A stretch of 42,037 nt of DNA from Pseudomonadota bacterium (GCA_022360315.1 JAKSDA010000189.1:1-42037); one strand, 5' to 3'; counted from the first letter of the stretch, positions 7,848 through 16,232 are shown. The notes: generated by a model from the sequence alone, not told the origin. Program-made: numbers and translations.

Positions 7848-9656
7848 ATGTCCCACATGAGTTATACGATCGCGGTCAGTCGGATCGCGGTGAACCTGGC
7901 TGCTCTGGCGCTCTTGCTGGCCACTGCATCGCATGCACATGCGGGCGATGCGAGCGGCACCGTACTCAAAGTCGAGGGCGACCAGGTGTATGTCGATATC
8001 GGCGCCAAAGACGGAGTCGGTGCCGGTTCCGAGCTGGTATTGATGCACGTGGTCACTGCCCGCGATCCAGTGACCGGAGCGACCTTGCGCGATCGCTTTG
8101 CGCTCGGCCAGCTGACCGTGATCAAGGCTGGCCAGCATCTCGCTCTGGCCCGCGCGCCCGAGACCATTCGCCACCGTATTCGGGTCGGCGACGAGGTCGA
8201 ATTGAGCTCCCAACCGCGCGCGTTTCGCGATCCCTGGCGCGACCAGATCGCAGAGCGGCAAAAGGCCAGCTTGCAGCCCAGGCCGTCCCGGCGCGACCTG
8301 GTTCTGCGTGCCCGCGCCGAGGCCAGAAAAAACGCCGAAACCGCGGTGGTCGAGGCCCGGGCGGCGCGCGAGGCCTGGCGCAAAACCCTGGGCAAGGCGC
8401 CCCGCGAGCGAATTGCAGTGTGGCGAGCGTATCTGAAGGCCCGTCCGGCCAGCCCGTATGCCCGCGAGGTGAGTCAGGAGATCGAGCGGCTCGACGAGCA
8501 GGCGCAGAAACTCGACGAGCTGGCTGCCCGGGCTGCCCAGCCCCAGGGCGATCGGGATAAGTTGCGGGTGGCCCGCCTGGCCAGTATGGATAGAGCTGTC
8601 GATGTCAGCAGTGTGCTGGCTGGACGCAGTCCGAGTAGCGTGTATCAGGGTAGCGAGACCGAACTGGCGTTTATCGTGCTGGCGCCTGACCGCGTCGACC
8701 GGGCCTGGGTATACTTTCGCCATGCCGGTCAGGACAGCTATCGCCGCATCCAGCTGGCCAGAGACGGTGACGCGTACCTGCGCGGCGCTCTGCCCGGCGA
8801 TGTGGCCAGGCCGCCCGGCATCGATTATTTCGTCGAGGTCGCGGCTCCGGGAGGAAAACCGGCACCCGCCATGGGCAGCCAGGAAGAGCCGCTCCGTATC
8901 GCTGTCGAGTCGGCGGTAGAAGAGACCGCGCCCGACATCGACGACCGCTCCCAGGTGACACTATTCGTCGACTATGTCGATTTCGACGGCGGATTGGGTG
9001 ACGGCTTCGATCAGTATTTGCACGCCGAGATCGATTTTATGTATCGATTTTACAAACCGATTTATGCATTGCGGGTCGGATTTGGCACCTTGGGTGGCTA
9101 TGGCGGGCCCAAGAACATCATCGACGAATCCGGCGGCACCTGCATCGATCTGCAGGGACAGTTTCGATGTGAACGGGTTTCGTATAATTATGCATACACG
9201 GAACTCGAATATCGATTTTCCAATACCTTTGCGGTAATGCTGAGGCCGCAGTTCGGCAGTGGGTCCAGCGACCGCCGTGCCGACAGCGAGGCCGGCCGAT
9301 GCAACACAGCCGACACCGAGGAGTGCAATCTGTTCAACTCACTGGGTTTGCGCGCCCGCCTGCGCATTGGCGACGAACGGGAAACCAATTTGACCCTGGG
9401 TGTCGGTATCACGCAGAGTATCGGCACACTATTCGAAGCGGCATTTGCCTGGAGTGTGATTCCGAAGTTTCCGATCAAACTATCGGCCCAGGTGACCGAC
9501 CAGCCCGTGCCCGAAGATTTTGGCGTGCGCCTGATTGCGGATGTCGGTTGGCGTACTGTGAGCTGGGTATATCCATCGTTGCGCTTTGCGTATCAGGCCC
9601 GCGATGCCGACCACTCGGGCGTTTCTGGCGGCATCGCGGCCAATTTCGACTGGTAG
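7848..9656 (+). CDS. Outer-membrane beta-barrel protein, long form 2
   Basis: A 602-residue paralogue of the gene at 5103 with the same order of parts. It has a signal peptide (about 1-33) and a FlgT-like beta module at about 36-118 (VEGDQVYVDIGAKDGVGAG). A highly charged helical linker at about 125-250 is much longer than in the first copy. An Ig-like domain at about 262-345 ends in PPGIDYFVE, and the barrel ends in Trp (NFDW). A loop contains paired Cys residues (RCNTADTEEC). A GGAGAG site lies 7 bases before the ATG at 7848; a second ATG follows three codons later. It was probably produced by duplication of a long/short gene pair. Confidence 0.8.
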   Translation: MSHMSYTIAVSRIAVNLAALALLLATASHAHAGDASGTVLKVEGDQVYVDIGAKDGVGAGSELVLMHVVTARDPVTGATLRDRFALGQLTVIKAGQHLALARAPETIRHRIRVGDEVELSSQPRAFRDPWRDQIAERQKASLQPRPSRRDLVLRARAEARKNAETAVVEARAAREAWRKTLGKAPRERIAVWRAYLKARPASPYAREVSQEIERLDEQAQKLDELAARAAQPQGDRDKLRVARLASMDRAVDVSSVLAGRSPSSVYQGSETELAFIVLAPDRVDRAWVYFRHAGQDSYRRIQLARDGDAYLRGALPGDVARPPGIDYFVEVAAPGGKPAPAMGSQEEPLRIAVESAVEETAPDIDDRSQVTLFVDYVDFDGGLGDGFDQYLHAEIDFMYRFYKPIYALRVGFGTLGGYGGPKNIIDESGGTCIDLQGQFRCERVSYNYAYTELEYRFSNTFAVMLRPQFGSGSSDRRADSEAGRCNTADTEECNLFNSLGLRARLRIGDERETNLTLGVGITQSIGTLFEAAFAWSVIPKFPIKLSAQVTDQPVPEDFGVRLIADVGWRTVSWVYPSLRFAYQARDADHSGVSGGIAANFDW

Positions 9657-9668
9657 GAGGAGACCACT

Positions 9669-10742
9669 GTGCTGCGCATGCAACTCGCCATTGCCCTTTT
9701 CTTCGCGGCCCTGCCAGCAGCCGCGCAAACGCCCACTGGGCCGGCTCGCCCTGGCCCGCCCGAGGCACTCATGCACACCACGGTACTGCACGTCCCGCCG
9801 GGCGATGCACCCGGCGGTGTCGAGATGCGTTTGACTGCCGTGGTCGACGCGGCGTGGAACGAGGTCGCGCTACTGCTCCGCTACCGCCGCTTAGGCTCGG
9901 CTGGAGCATTTACCCAGCGTCATTTCGAGCGGTCCTCGGCCGGGGGGTATTTTGCCACAGTACCGGCCGATTCGGTCGAGCGGCCCGGGATCGAGTATTA
10001 CATCGTCGGCGAGTTGCCCGATGGCACGGAGAGGCTGCATTTTGCCTCCCGGGAGCGCCCGCATCGCGTCATCGTGGCGACGTCTCGCCAGGTCAGATGG
10101 GCCGAAAAGGAGCGCCGTCGCCTGGGTGGATATACCAGCAGCATCAACTCCGATGTATGGGGCCATAATTTTGGCAATCGACATGGCAACAACGACCGCT
10201 ACCTGCGCGGCGAGATAGACTGGCCCCACCATTTGCTCGGCCAGCTCTATTCCATATCGGTGGGCTATGGATTCATCGCCGGGGAAACCCCGGATCGCGC
10301 CGGTTCCATGGCCGAATCCGACAAACAGGGTGCTCGCTACGGCTACGGCCAGGTCCGGCTCATGCTGAGTCGGTCGATATGGCTCGACGGTCGTGCCGTA
10401 CTCGGAGTCAGTCGCGAGGGTTTCATTACCGGTGGTGGTGGAACTCTCACTGTGGGCAAGCCGTGGCGGGCCAATGTGAGCATTGGCGGCGAGTACATCC
10501 AGGAGCTGGGCCCCAGTCTGTGGATCCGCCTGCAGTGGGATACCGTGCCGCCGTTCATCATGGGTGCCTCGATCGTCCAGTCCGATCTTCCGGCAGCCAC
10601 CCTGCCCGACGGCTCGTTCATCGCGTACGACATCAGCTATCCCCTGCTCGGCCGGATCACCCTGCGCGGCAGCTTATCGTTTGGCAGCCGAGACGGCCCC
10701 GGCCACTTCGGCGGCGGCCTGGGCGCATCGCTCGCATTCTGA
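9669..10742 (+). CDS. Outer-membrane beta-barrel protein, short form 2
   Basis: A 357-residue paralogue of the gene at 6711. The GTG start at 9669 is supported by a strong AGGAGGAG site at the end of the previous gene. It has a signal peptide (about 1-19, ending AAAQ), an Ig-like domain ending in the shared motif RPGIEYYIV, and a C-terminal barrel that finishes with Phe (SLAF). It is the last gene of the five-gene operon that starts at 4390. No intrinsic terminator with a T-run was seen after it; a weak CCCC/GGGG dyad lies at 10746-10760. Confidence 0.78.
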   Translation: MLRMQLAIALFFAALPAAAQTPTGPARPGPPEALMHTTVLHVPPGDAPGGVEMRLTAVVDAAWNEVALLLRYRRLGSAGAFTQRHFERSSAGGYFATVPADSVERPGIEYYIVGELPDGTERLHFASRERPHRVIVATSRQVRWAEKERRRLGGYTSSINSDVWGHNFGNRHGNNDRYLRGEIDWPHHLLGQLYSISVGYGFIAGETPDRAGSMAESDKQGARYGYGQVRLMLSRSIWLDGRAVLGVSREGFITGGGGTLTVGKPWRANVSIGGEYIQELGPSLWIRLQWDTVPPFIMGASIVQSDLPAATLPDGSFIAYDISYPLLGRITLRGSLSFGSRDGPGHFGGGLGASLAF

Positions 10743-11324
10743 ACGGCCCCACTGGCGGGGAGCGGTACTCAGACAGGCCGGGCGAGCACTGTACTTTTAT
10801 GTTTATAGAGTAATCGCCCCCCTATTCGTATCGAGACCCCTTCATCCATACAGGAGTGAGACGTGCGGGAGCAATGTCCGTACTCAGGTTGTACGTTTCG
10901 AAAGCTCTAGGGGTAATAATATCATAACCCATTGAAAGTATAAACAACTACATCGTGTGGCCAAGAGGGGACCCGAGGGAGTGGGGCCCAGTGTGCATCC
11001 TGTGCGTCACGCACACCCGCACATGTATGCGGCACAGTCATACTGTCCTTTGCATAGAGTCTTCCACCTATGCAAGCTGCCTTGCCGCACTCCGGGATCG
11101 TAGCTGCACGATTCTACGTTTATTAAATTCTCTGGCTGGGATAGAGAACACCTAGCCGCCTTTGCCGACGAGCTGTGAGCGTCGCCGAAGGGAATCGTCT
11201 GCCCGGCAGCTCGTGATACAAAGATTGGCCCGTTGCGTGCACTGCCGAAGGCGACGACACCGCAACAACAGGAATCAGCAAAATAGATATTTGAGTCTTC
11301 TCTCACCCGCAGGAGCGCCAATTA
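10743..11324. other. Structured, lower-GC intergenic region upstream of the TSP3 gene
   Basis: No convincing gene in 582 bases. The GC content is visibly lower than in neighbouring genes. It holds three inverted repeats: TGTGCGT-C-ACGCACA at 11001-11015, TTGCATAG-N10-CTATGCAA at 11050-11075 and ACGAGCTG-N31-CAGCTCGT at 11168-11214. The third encloses a GC-rich interior. They may be operators or a structured leader for the gene at 11325. I could not match them to a known riboswitch class. Confidence 0.5.
11050..11075. promoter_or_regulatory. Perfect 8-bp inverted repeat, possible operator
   Basis: TTGCATAG and CTATGCAA are separated by 10 bases (AGTCTTCCAC). The size and symmetry suit a dimeric DNA-binding protein or an RNA hairpin. 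It lies about 250 bases upstream of the TSP3 gene. Confidence 0.35.
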
Positions 11325-12698
11325 ATGAATCGATTGAAACTTGCAGCTAGCATCGCGACCATCCTAGGTTTTATGGCAGTTAGTAGCGTAGGCCATGCTA
11401 CGTACAACGTCACTGTCGAAGGACGTGTCACCTGCGAGAGCGGAGCCCCGATCGAGGGCGTCACGCTGTATTTCAAATTCGCCAGAGAGGTCTACGGCTG
11501 CGGGTTTCGTGGTTCAGCCACGACAGACGCCGATGGCAACTACTCGTTGACCTACACTTCCTATAACTCACCGCACCACTTCCTGGCCCTGATCAACCAG
11601 CCGAGTGGCCCGGTCACACCGCTTCCGTCTGCAGCTGCCGTCGCTGCTGTGGGCGCTCAGGTTGGTGGCCAGGACCCGGTCAACCTCGATGCGAGCTGCG
11701 CCGCTCGCATCGCTGATGATGGCACCACCGCTGCCGAGACCATCTACGGATTGCCGACCGGCCCCGATCCAGATGTTTTGGTCACCGGCGTCGATTTTCA
11801 GATAGCTGGCGGTTGCGCGAGCATTCCCGACTTCGATGGTGATGGCGTCGACGACTCGATAGACAACTGCGTGGACATTGCCAATGCAGACCAGGCCGAC
11901 CTGGACGCCGATGGCCTTGGCAATGCCTGTGACAGCGACGATGACGGCGACTCCATCGAAGATGGCGCCGACAACTGCCCCGAAGTGTACAACCCCGACC
12001 AGATCGATCTGGACGGAAACCTGGCCGGTGACGCCTGCGATCCCGACGATGACGGCGACTCCATCGAAGATGACGCCGACAACTGCCCGGGAATGCCCAA
12101 CACCGATCAGTCTGATCTGGATGCAGACGCGATAGGCGACGTCTGCGATGAGGACAAAGACGGGGACGGCGTTCTCGACACCGAAGACAACTGTGGCGAC
12201 CTCGCCAACCCCGACCAGGCCGACTTCGACAATGACGGTGTCGGCGACGCATGCGACGAAACCGTTGGCACTGGCGAATTCGAGATCGACCCCGGCTTCT
12301 TCACCGCCGAGACCCGCTTCCACGAGCAGGTCGCCGCGCTTCGCGCCCACATCGACGCCCTGCCCAACTTGACCACCAAGGCAAAGTTCCACGCTCTGCT
12401 CGACCGGGCTGTTGGTCATGTGGACAAGGCCAGCCAGATCATGGGTTGGCAGCTGACCTGGTGCACCAAGTACTCCGAGTGCAAAAACCTGGCTCGCCGG
12501 GCCCACGCTGAAGCGAGTCGCGCTCTCATCGAGATGCGCGATATGCTCTACTTGATCCACCGAGCTCGGTGCGCCAGAGAGATCACCTGGGGCGAGCTGT
12601 GGGATCTGCGCCGCGCCCGCCGCGACATCCGCTACACCCTGCGCGATCTACGCCGCAGCATTCGCAAGACACTGCGCAACATCCGCCGCGCATTGTAG
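11325..12698 (+). CDS. Secreted thrombospondin type 3 repeat protein with Arg-rich C-terminus
   Basis: A 457-residue protein with a signal peptide (about 1-25, ending GHA), an AGGAG site nine bases before the ATG, and a beta-rich N-terminal domain at about 28-100 that looks like a carboxypeptidase-regulatory or Cna-B-like fold (VTVEGRVTCESGAPIEGVTL). Residues 165-308 are Asp-rich TSP3 repeats of the type DxDxDGDxxxDxxDNCP, which bind calcium. Two units are nearly identical at DNA level, 108 bases (36 codons) apart, starting near 11936 and 12044, so they are a recent duplication. The C-terminal 140 residues are helical and very basic, with about 17 Arg in the last 59 residues, which contrasts sharply with the acidic repeats. 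TSP3 proteins are typical of myxobacterial surfaces. The role of the basic tail is unknown. Confidence 0.85.
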   Translation: MNRLKLAASIATILGFMAVSSVGHATYNVTVEGRVTCESGAPIEGVTLYFKFAREVYGCGFRGSATTDADGNYSLTYTSYNSPHHFLALINQPSGPVTPLPSAAAVAAVGAQVGGQDPVNLDASCAARIADDGTTAAETIYGLPTGPDPDVLVTGVDFQIAGGCASIPDFDGDGVDDSIDNCVDIANADQADLDADGLGNACDSDDDGDSIEDGADNCPEVYNPDQIDLDGNLAGDACDPDDDGDSIEDDADNCPGMPNTDQSDLDADAIGDVCDEDKDGDGVLDTEDNCGDLANPDQADFDNDGVGDACDETVGTGEFEIDPGFFTAETRFHEQVAALRAHIDALPNLTTKAKFHALLDRAVGHVDKASQIMGWQLTWCTKYSECKNLARRAHAEASRALIEMRDMLYLIHRARCAREITWGELWDLRRARRDIRYTLRDLRRSIRKTLRNIRRAL

Positions 12699-12708
12699 CG
12701 ACAGGTAC

Positions 12709-12893
12709 CTGCTTTCGCGCCCGCTGGCAAAACATCTGGACCACAGGGCCCACCCGCTGTAAGAGCCACCCGCTTTCGCGTCTCGCTGACAAACCCACCT
12801 GACCCGGGCTAGCCCGGGCCCGCCTGCCTTCGCACCCGATGACAACCATCTGATTTCTCTCGCGCTGGCAACCCATCTGGCCCAGGGCCAGCA
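12709..12893 (+). repeat. Degenerate direct-repeat array with GC-rich palindromes
   Basis: At least four imperfect units with the approximate pattern CTTTCGCGCCCGCTGGCAA followed by CATCTGRCCC begin near 12709, 12769, 12822 and 12855. Units are separated by palindromic G/C stretches: CCCGGGCTAGCCCGGG at 12803-12818 (perfect) and CTGGCCC-A-GGGCCAG near 12875-12892 (perfect). The array lies directly 3' of the TSP3 gene. It could act as a transcript-end or stabilising hairpin array; that is inference. The rest of the 12699-13078 gap has a GGCGGG-TTGT-CCCGCC hairpin at about 13003-13018 and no gene. Confidence 0.55.
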
Positions 12894-13078
12894 GACTTTG
12901 CCCGCTGGTTCGCAGCCAGCATCGGAAATATCGAGGGATGTTCCGAAATTTCCTTTTGTTCTGTTGGCCTATCGCTTCCTATAGGTCATGCATGACAAGT
13001 GGCTGGCGGGTTGTCCCGCCTGTCGGTACCTTCACGTTTGACCACAGGATGTAGCACCTACTGCGTCTGGAGATCAGA

Positions 13079-13819
13079 ATGCACAAGCTGATTACAGGTC
13101 TGCGCAAGTTCATGACATCATTCTACGAGGCCGAACGCAGACTCTTCGAGGAGCTCGCCAGAGGGCAACGGCCCGACGTTCTCTTCATCACCTGCTCCGA
13201 CTCGCGGGTTGTACCCAACCTGTTCACGCAAGCCAAACCAGGTGAGTTATTCACCATCCGAAATGCTGGCAACATCATTCCGCGGCCGACCGCGGAGAGC
13301 TCGGCCGAGGCCGGCAGTGTCGAGTACAGCGTGAGCGCAATCGGCGTAAAGGACATCATCATCTGCGGCCATTCGGACTGCGGAGCAATGAAAGGCCTGC
13401 TCGACCCCGCAAGTCTCGAGAACATGCCGTTCGTGGCGCAGTGGCTAGAACACGCCCAGACCACGCGGCGCATCATCAGCGAACGCTACGGAGACCTCGA
13501 CGGCGCCGACAAGCTCCGCCGCACCATCGAGATCAATGTCCTGGTCCAGCTGTCCCAGCTGGCCGCCCATCCCTCGGTCGCCAGCGGCCACGAAGCCGGT
13601 ACGCTCCGACTGCACGGCTGGTTTTACGATATCGGCCAGGGCGTGGTCGATGCCTATGACAGCGAGCGCGGACAGTTCATGCCGGTTACCCAGCTACCGC
13701 ACTCGCATGGCGGGGTCGACGCAGATCATCTCTCGCGTGTCGTCGCCCGGCCGTCCGGGACTTTGCCAAAAAACCATAGCCCGAGCGCAAAGCGATCGAG
13801 ACGCGTGCAATCAGGTTGA
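13079..13819 (+). CDS. Beta-class carbonic anhydrase
   Basis: Converts CO2 and water to bicarbonate in the cytoplasm. The zinc ligands and active-site residues of the beta class are present: CSDSR with Cys39, Asp41 and Arg43, and GHSDCGAM with His98 and Cys101. The length is 246 residues, slightly longer than usual. The typical enzyme would end near residue 230; the last 16 residues lie in a dispersed repeat (R2 copy 1, from 13768), so the tail is probably a read-through extension and not a functional part. The ATG at 13079 has a GGAG site nine bases upstream. It is a single gene with its own upstream region and is convergent with the metallophosphoesterase gene, whose stop is only 28 bases away. 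Confidence 0.95.
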   Translation: MHKLITGLRKFMTSFYEAERRLFEELARGQRPDVLFITCSDSRVVPNLFTQAKPGELFTIRNAGNIIPRPTAESSAEAGSVEYSVSAIGVKDIIICGHSDCGAMKGLLDPASLENMPFVAQWLEHAQTTRRIISERYGDLDGADKLRRTIEINVLVQLSQLAAHPSVASGHEAGTLRLHGWFYDIGQGVVDAYDSERGQFMPVTQLPHSHGGVDADHLSRVVARPSGTLPKNHSPSAKRSRRVQSG

Positions 13820-13856
13820 ATCGCTTCCAGCGCGATCGGTTGTAAACTCAGTCGAC
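13768..13856 (+). repeat. R2 dispersed repeat, copy 1
   Basis: Aligns by eye over about 88 bases with 23979-24066; roughly three quarters of positions agree. Shared blocks include ATAGCCCGAGCGC, AAGCG, a TTCCA loop and GATCG. It covers the last 17 codons of the carbonic anhydrase gene, the short convergent gap, and the last codons of the metallophosphoesterase gene. The hairpin that is clear in copy 2 is only partly preserved here. Confidence 0.7.
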
Positions 13857-14996
13857 GCGAACCACGTCCACACGCTCGATTCCATCCATCCTCATGTCGA
13901 CCGTCAAGAAATGCCGGCCAATGCCGTCGAGACGCTCGGGCAAGGCACCTCCCCCGCCCGAAATATACGCCGGCATGCCCGCATTGCTGAACTCATAATA
14001 GGAGTGAATGTGCCCGTAAAACGTCATATCGACCCGGCCAGACGCCAGCTTGGACAAAAATTTGGCTGCTTCTTTGCGGCTGCGAAACGAGCCACTGCGT
14101 ATGCCAACCGGATCGATCGGCGGATAATGGGTGGCCACGACATGAACGCCGTTTGCGGCTCGCTCTAACCACTGGTCGATCCACCCATATACAACCGGAT
14201 CGATCGATGCACTGCCAGAATCGATCAGCGAAAAGGTCACTTCTTTAAACTGAAAATGGACGTTGAAGCGCCCGAAACGCTCACTCCAGCGCTCGTGGTC
14301 GGCGTACAGTTCGTGATTGCCAATGGTCGTGTAATAGGGAATATCGAGACGTCTATACTGAAGCTGAAGGGTTTCGTATTCGCCGAGAGTACCGCGGTCG
14401 ACCAGGTCGCCCGTGGACACGACGAAACGCACGCCGCTTTCTCGGTTGATGCGGGCAAAGACCTCATCGACCCGGTCGAGCGCCTCCTGAATGTCGCCCA
14501 TGACTGCAAACCGCCACATCCCCGCACTGTCAGCATCCGGTGGGGCGATGCGAAGGCGAGTCTCGGCATTGTCGGGCAGGCGTACCCGCCAGCGACGGAG
14601 CACCGGACGCGGGTCGGCTTCGAGCACCTCGATCACCAGCGGAGCGCCCGATGACGCGGCGACCATCTCGGCGCCGGGCATACAGTTATCGACCTCGATG
14701 ATCCATTCGGTAGCCGCTCCGCTGCCCGCGTTTGCGATGAGCTCGAACGCCGGGGCAGACGCCCACAGATCGAGCCGCCCATCCTCGATCGCGCGCACAT
14801 GAGCCAGGCCGTCGCCGACCGCAAATGATACTCCGCTCTCGGTCGCAATACCGATTTCCCCATCGATGAGCGCGCGAGCCCTGCCGTCGCGCAAACATCC
14901 ACCAGCACCGACCGCAATCGCAAACACGTATACAAACACAAAACCCGACACCAACGGACCTTTATTACGCGATTTTATCGACGGCTTTTTACTCAT
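13848..14996 (-). CDS. Calcineurin-like metallophosphoesterase, predicted lipoprotein
   Basis: A 382-residue product starting at ATG 14996, which overlaps the upstream stop by one base (TAATG), so translation is probably coupled. After a basic N-terminus comes a hydrophobic segment ending in a Cys (VGAGGC), suggesting a lipoprotein. A beta-rich domain of about 150 residues precedes the phosphoesterase domain. Metal-binding motifs are in order: GDIQ, GDLVDRG, GNHELY, THYPP and GHIHSYYE. In the first motif Gln stands where many family members have His; GDxQ variants are known. The protein probably hydrolyses a phosphoester in the periplasm or at the surface. The substrate is unknown. Longer starts up to 15068 add residues that overlap the upstream gene and lack signal character. 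Confidence 0.88.
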   Translation of the reverse strand: MSKKPSIKSRNKGPLVSGFVFVYVFAIAVGAGGCLRDGRARALIDGEIGIATESGVSFAVGDGLAHVRAIEDGRLDLWASAPAFELIANAGSGAATEWIIEVDNCMPGAEMVAASSGAPLVIEVLEADPRPVLRRWRVRLPDNAETRLRIAPPDADSAGMWRFAVMGDIQEALDRVDEVFARINRESGVRFVVSTGDLVDRGTLGEYETLQLQYRRLDIPYYTTIGNHELYADHERWSERFGRFNVHFQFKEVTFSLIDSGSASIDPVVYGWIDQWLERAANGVHVVATHYPPIDPVGIRSGSFRSRKEAAKFLSKLASGRVDMTFYGHIHSYYEFSNAGMPAYISGGGGALPERLDGIGRHFLTVDMRMDGIERVDVVRVD

Positions 14997-16144
14997 TACA
15001 GGCGATAGAGCAGGCTGGCACCGCCGATATACGATGAGCCGGCCTCCAGGACAAGAGCGGTGCCCCAATGTCGGCTCCAGTACGCGAAGGCGTCGATGCC
15101 AAAACTGCCGGCAAAACCATTGCTGCCGTCCGGTACAGCCAGGCCTCCGGCAAAGTCGTCGCGCCGGTGATCGTAGAATATCTGCACCTGGCCGTGGACC
15201 CTTCCGCTGGCCCGGCCGACATAGATCCCATAGCCAAAGCGCATGAGGAGCAGGTGAGAATAATCTGCCGGCGCACCGGAAACTTGATAGTCGATGCGTT
15301 CCACACCGAGACCAACCTCCATCTCGGCAAATGAACCGCGTAGGGTCGACGAAAAACCGGCCAGATCGTAACGGCCAGCGATCGCGAGTTCAGCGGTGGC
15401 AACCGCGAAGTCATCGCCGTCATAGCGGTGGTAGACGAGCGCTCCGCGCAGGTCGAGAGCACTTCCCGTGGTGGCCGTGCGCCCTGGCCGGGGACCGGCA
15501 AAACGATGACTGGCCGACAGCTCTACCCGCTGATTGTCGGTGTCGACAGCCAGCTGGGCAGAGCCGGCAATCCGCCACGCGCCGGCCCATAACGCCACAT
15601 CCAGGTCAGTGAAGTGATCATAAGCAAATTGAGGATCTTGAATACGCAGATAGCCAAGACGAGCTTCGAAAAGCGCCGGGTCGAGGTCCGGCTCGCCGCC
15701 AATACGCAGACCACCGGTGGCACCGTAGATATCCGAGGCCCAGTTCATCAAAAACGTGCCAGCTCCACCGACCAGGAATGGAATGGCCGGCGGGCTCAGT
15801 TTCCGCGATGCCCCACTGGCAACCACCACCGCGCCAGCAATGCCGGCAATTCCGAGAGCGACAAACTCGACAGCCAAAAGCCGGTTGGCCGCATGGCGAT
15901 CTCCGGCGATGCGATGTCCTGTTCCATGTACGATCACTCCGGGTACCACGGCGGCCAGGCCGGACAGGACAGTGGGCCGGAGCTCGGCCGATGGCCCCGA
16001 TACCCCGGCCTCCGGCGCATCTGATCGAATATCTGGCCGCCCATTTGCGCCGGGGGCGGGTTCGCCGTGGGCGCCACTGGCGGTCGACACGACCAGGCTG
16101 GCCGTCAGCGCACGCAGCAGCCGCAACGTACAGGGATACAGCAT
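14996..16144 (-). CDS. Predicted outer-membrane or membrane protein, unknown function
   Basis: A 382-residue product from ATG 16144. It has an N-terminal signal-like segment (MLYPCTLRLLRALTASLVV), a hydrophobic section at about 100-150 (LGIAGIAGAVVVASGA and a second Gly-rich segment), and a C-terminal half with alternating beta-strand patterns (residues 165-382) ending in YRL. I recognise no family; a beta-barrel-like C-terminal domain is plausible. It is transcribed together with the metallophosphoesterase, and the TAATG junction argues for a shared function. An in-frame ATG at 16210 is not favoured because the extra 22 codons lie in the R1 repeat. Confidence 0.65.
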   Translation of the reverse strand: MLYPCTLRLLRALTASLVVSTASGAHGEPAPGANGRPDIRSDAPEAGVSGPSAELRPTVLSGLAAVVPGVIVHGTGHRIAGDRHAANRLLAVEFVALGIAGIAGAVVVASGASRKLSPPAIPFLVGGAGTFLMNWASDIYGATGGLRIGGEPDLDPALFEARLGYLRIQDPQFAYDHFTDLDVALWAGAWRIAGSAQLAVDTDNQRVELSASHRFAGPRPGRTATTGSALDLRGALVYHRYDGDDFAVATAELAIAGRYDLAGFSSTLRGSFAEMEVGLGVERIDYQVSGAPADYSHLLLMRFGYGIYVGRASGRVHGQVQIFYDHRRDDFAGGLAVPDGSNGFAGSFGIDAFAYWSRHWGTALVLEAGSSYIGGASLLYRL

Positions 16145-16160
16145 GGCAGGATCATGGGGC

Positions 16161-16232
16161 CGATCGAGTAGCCGGCCGCCCGGCTGCTCCGTGTGAACTA
16201 CACGTCGCATTGCTTGCCGGGACGTCCGACCG
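16161..16232 (+). repeat. R1 dispersed repeat, copy A
   Basis: Best-preserved copy with copy C. It starts CGATCGAGTAGCCGGCCGCC, continues with a variable centre and CGCATTGCTTGCCGGGACG, then TCCGACCGCCG. It sits in the gap upstream of the membrane-protein gene. Confidence 0.7.

Noticed and set aside
11168..11214. Possible cyclic di-GMP or glycine riboswitch in the TSP3 leader
   Set aside because: The hairpin is real, but the conserved core sequences of these riboswitch classes are not present, so only an unnamed structured leader is claimed.
11568..12560. Minus-strand open frame of 330 codons over the TSP3 gene
   Set aside because: The repetitive Val/Ile/Gly pattern is the mirror of the Asp-rich repeats. 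No start signal or family was seen.
12709..12893. CRISPR array
   Set aside because: The units are imperfect, their spacing is irregular (60, 53 and 33 bases) and no cas gene is in the window.
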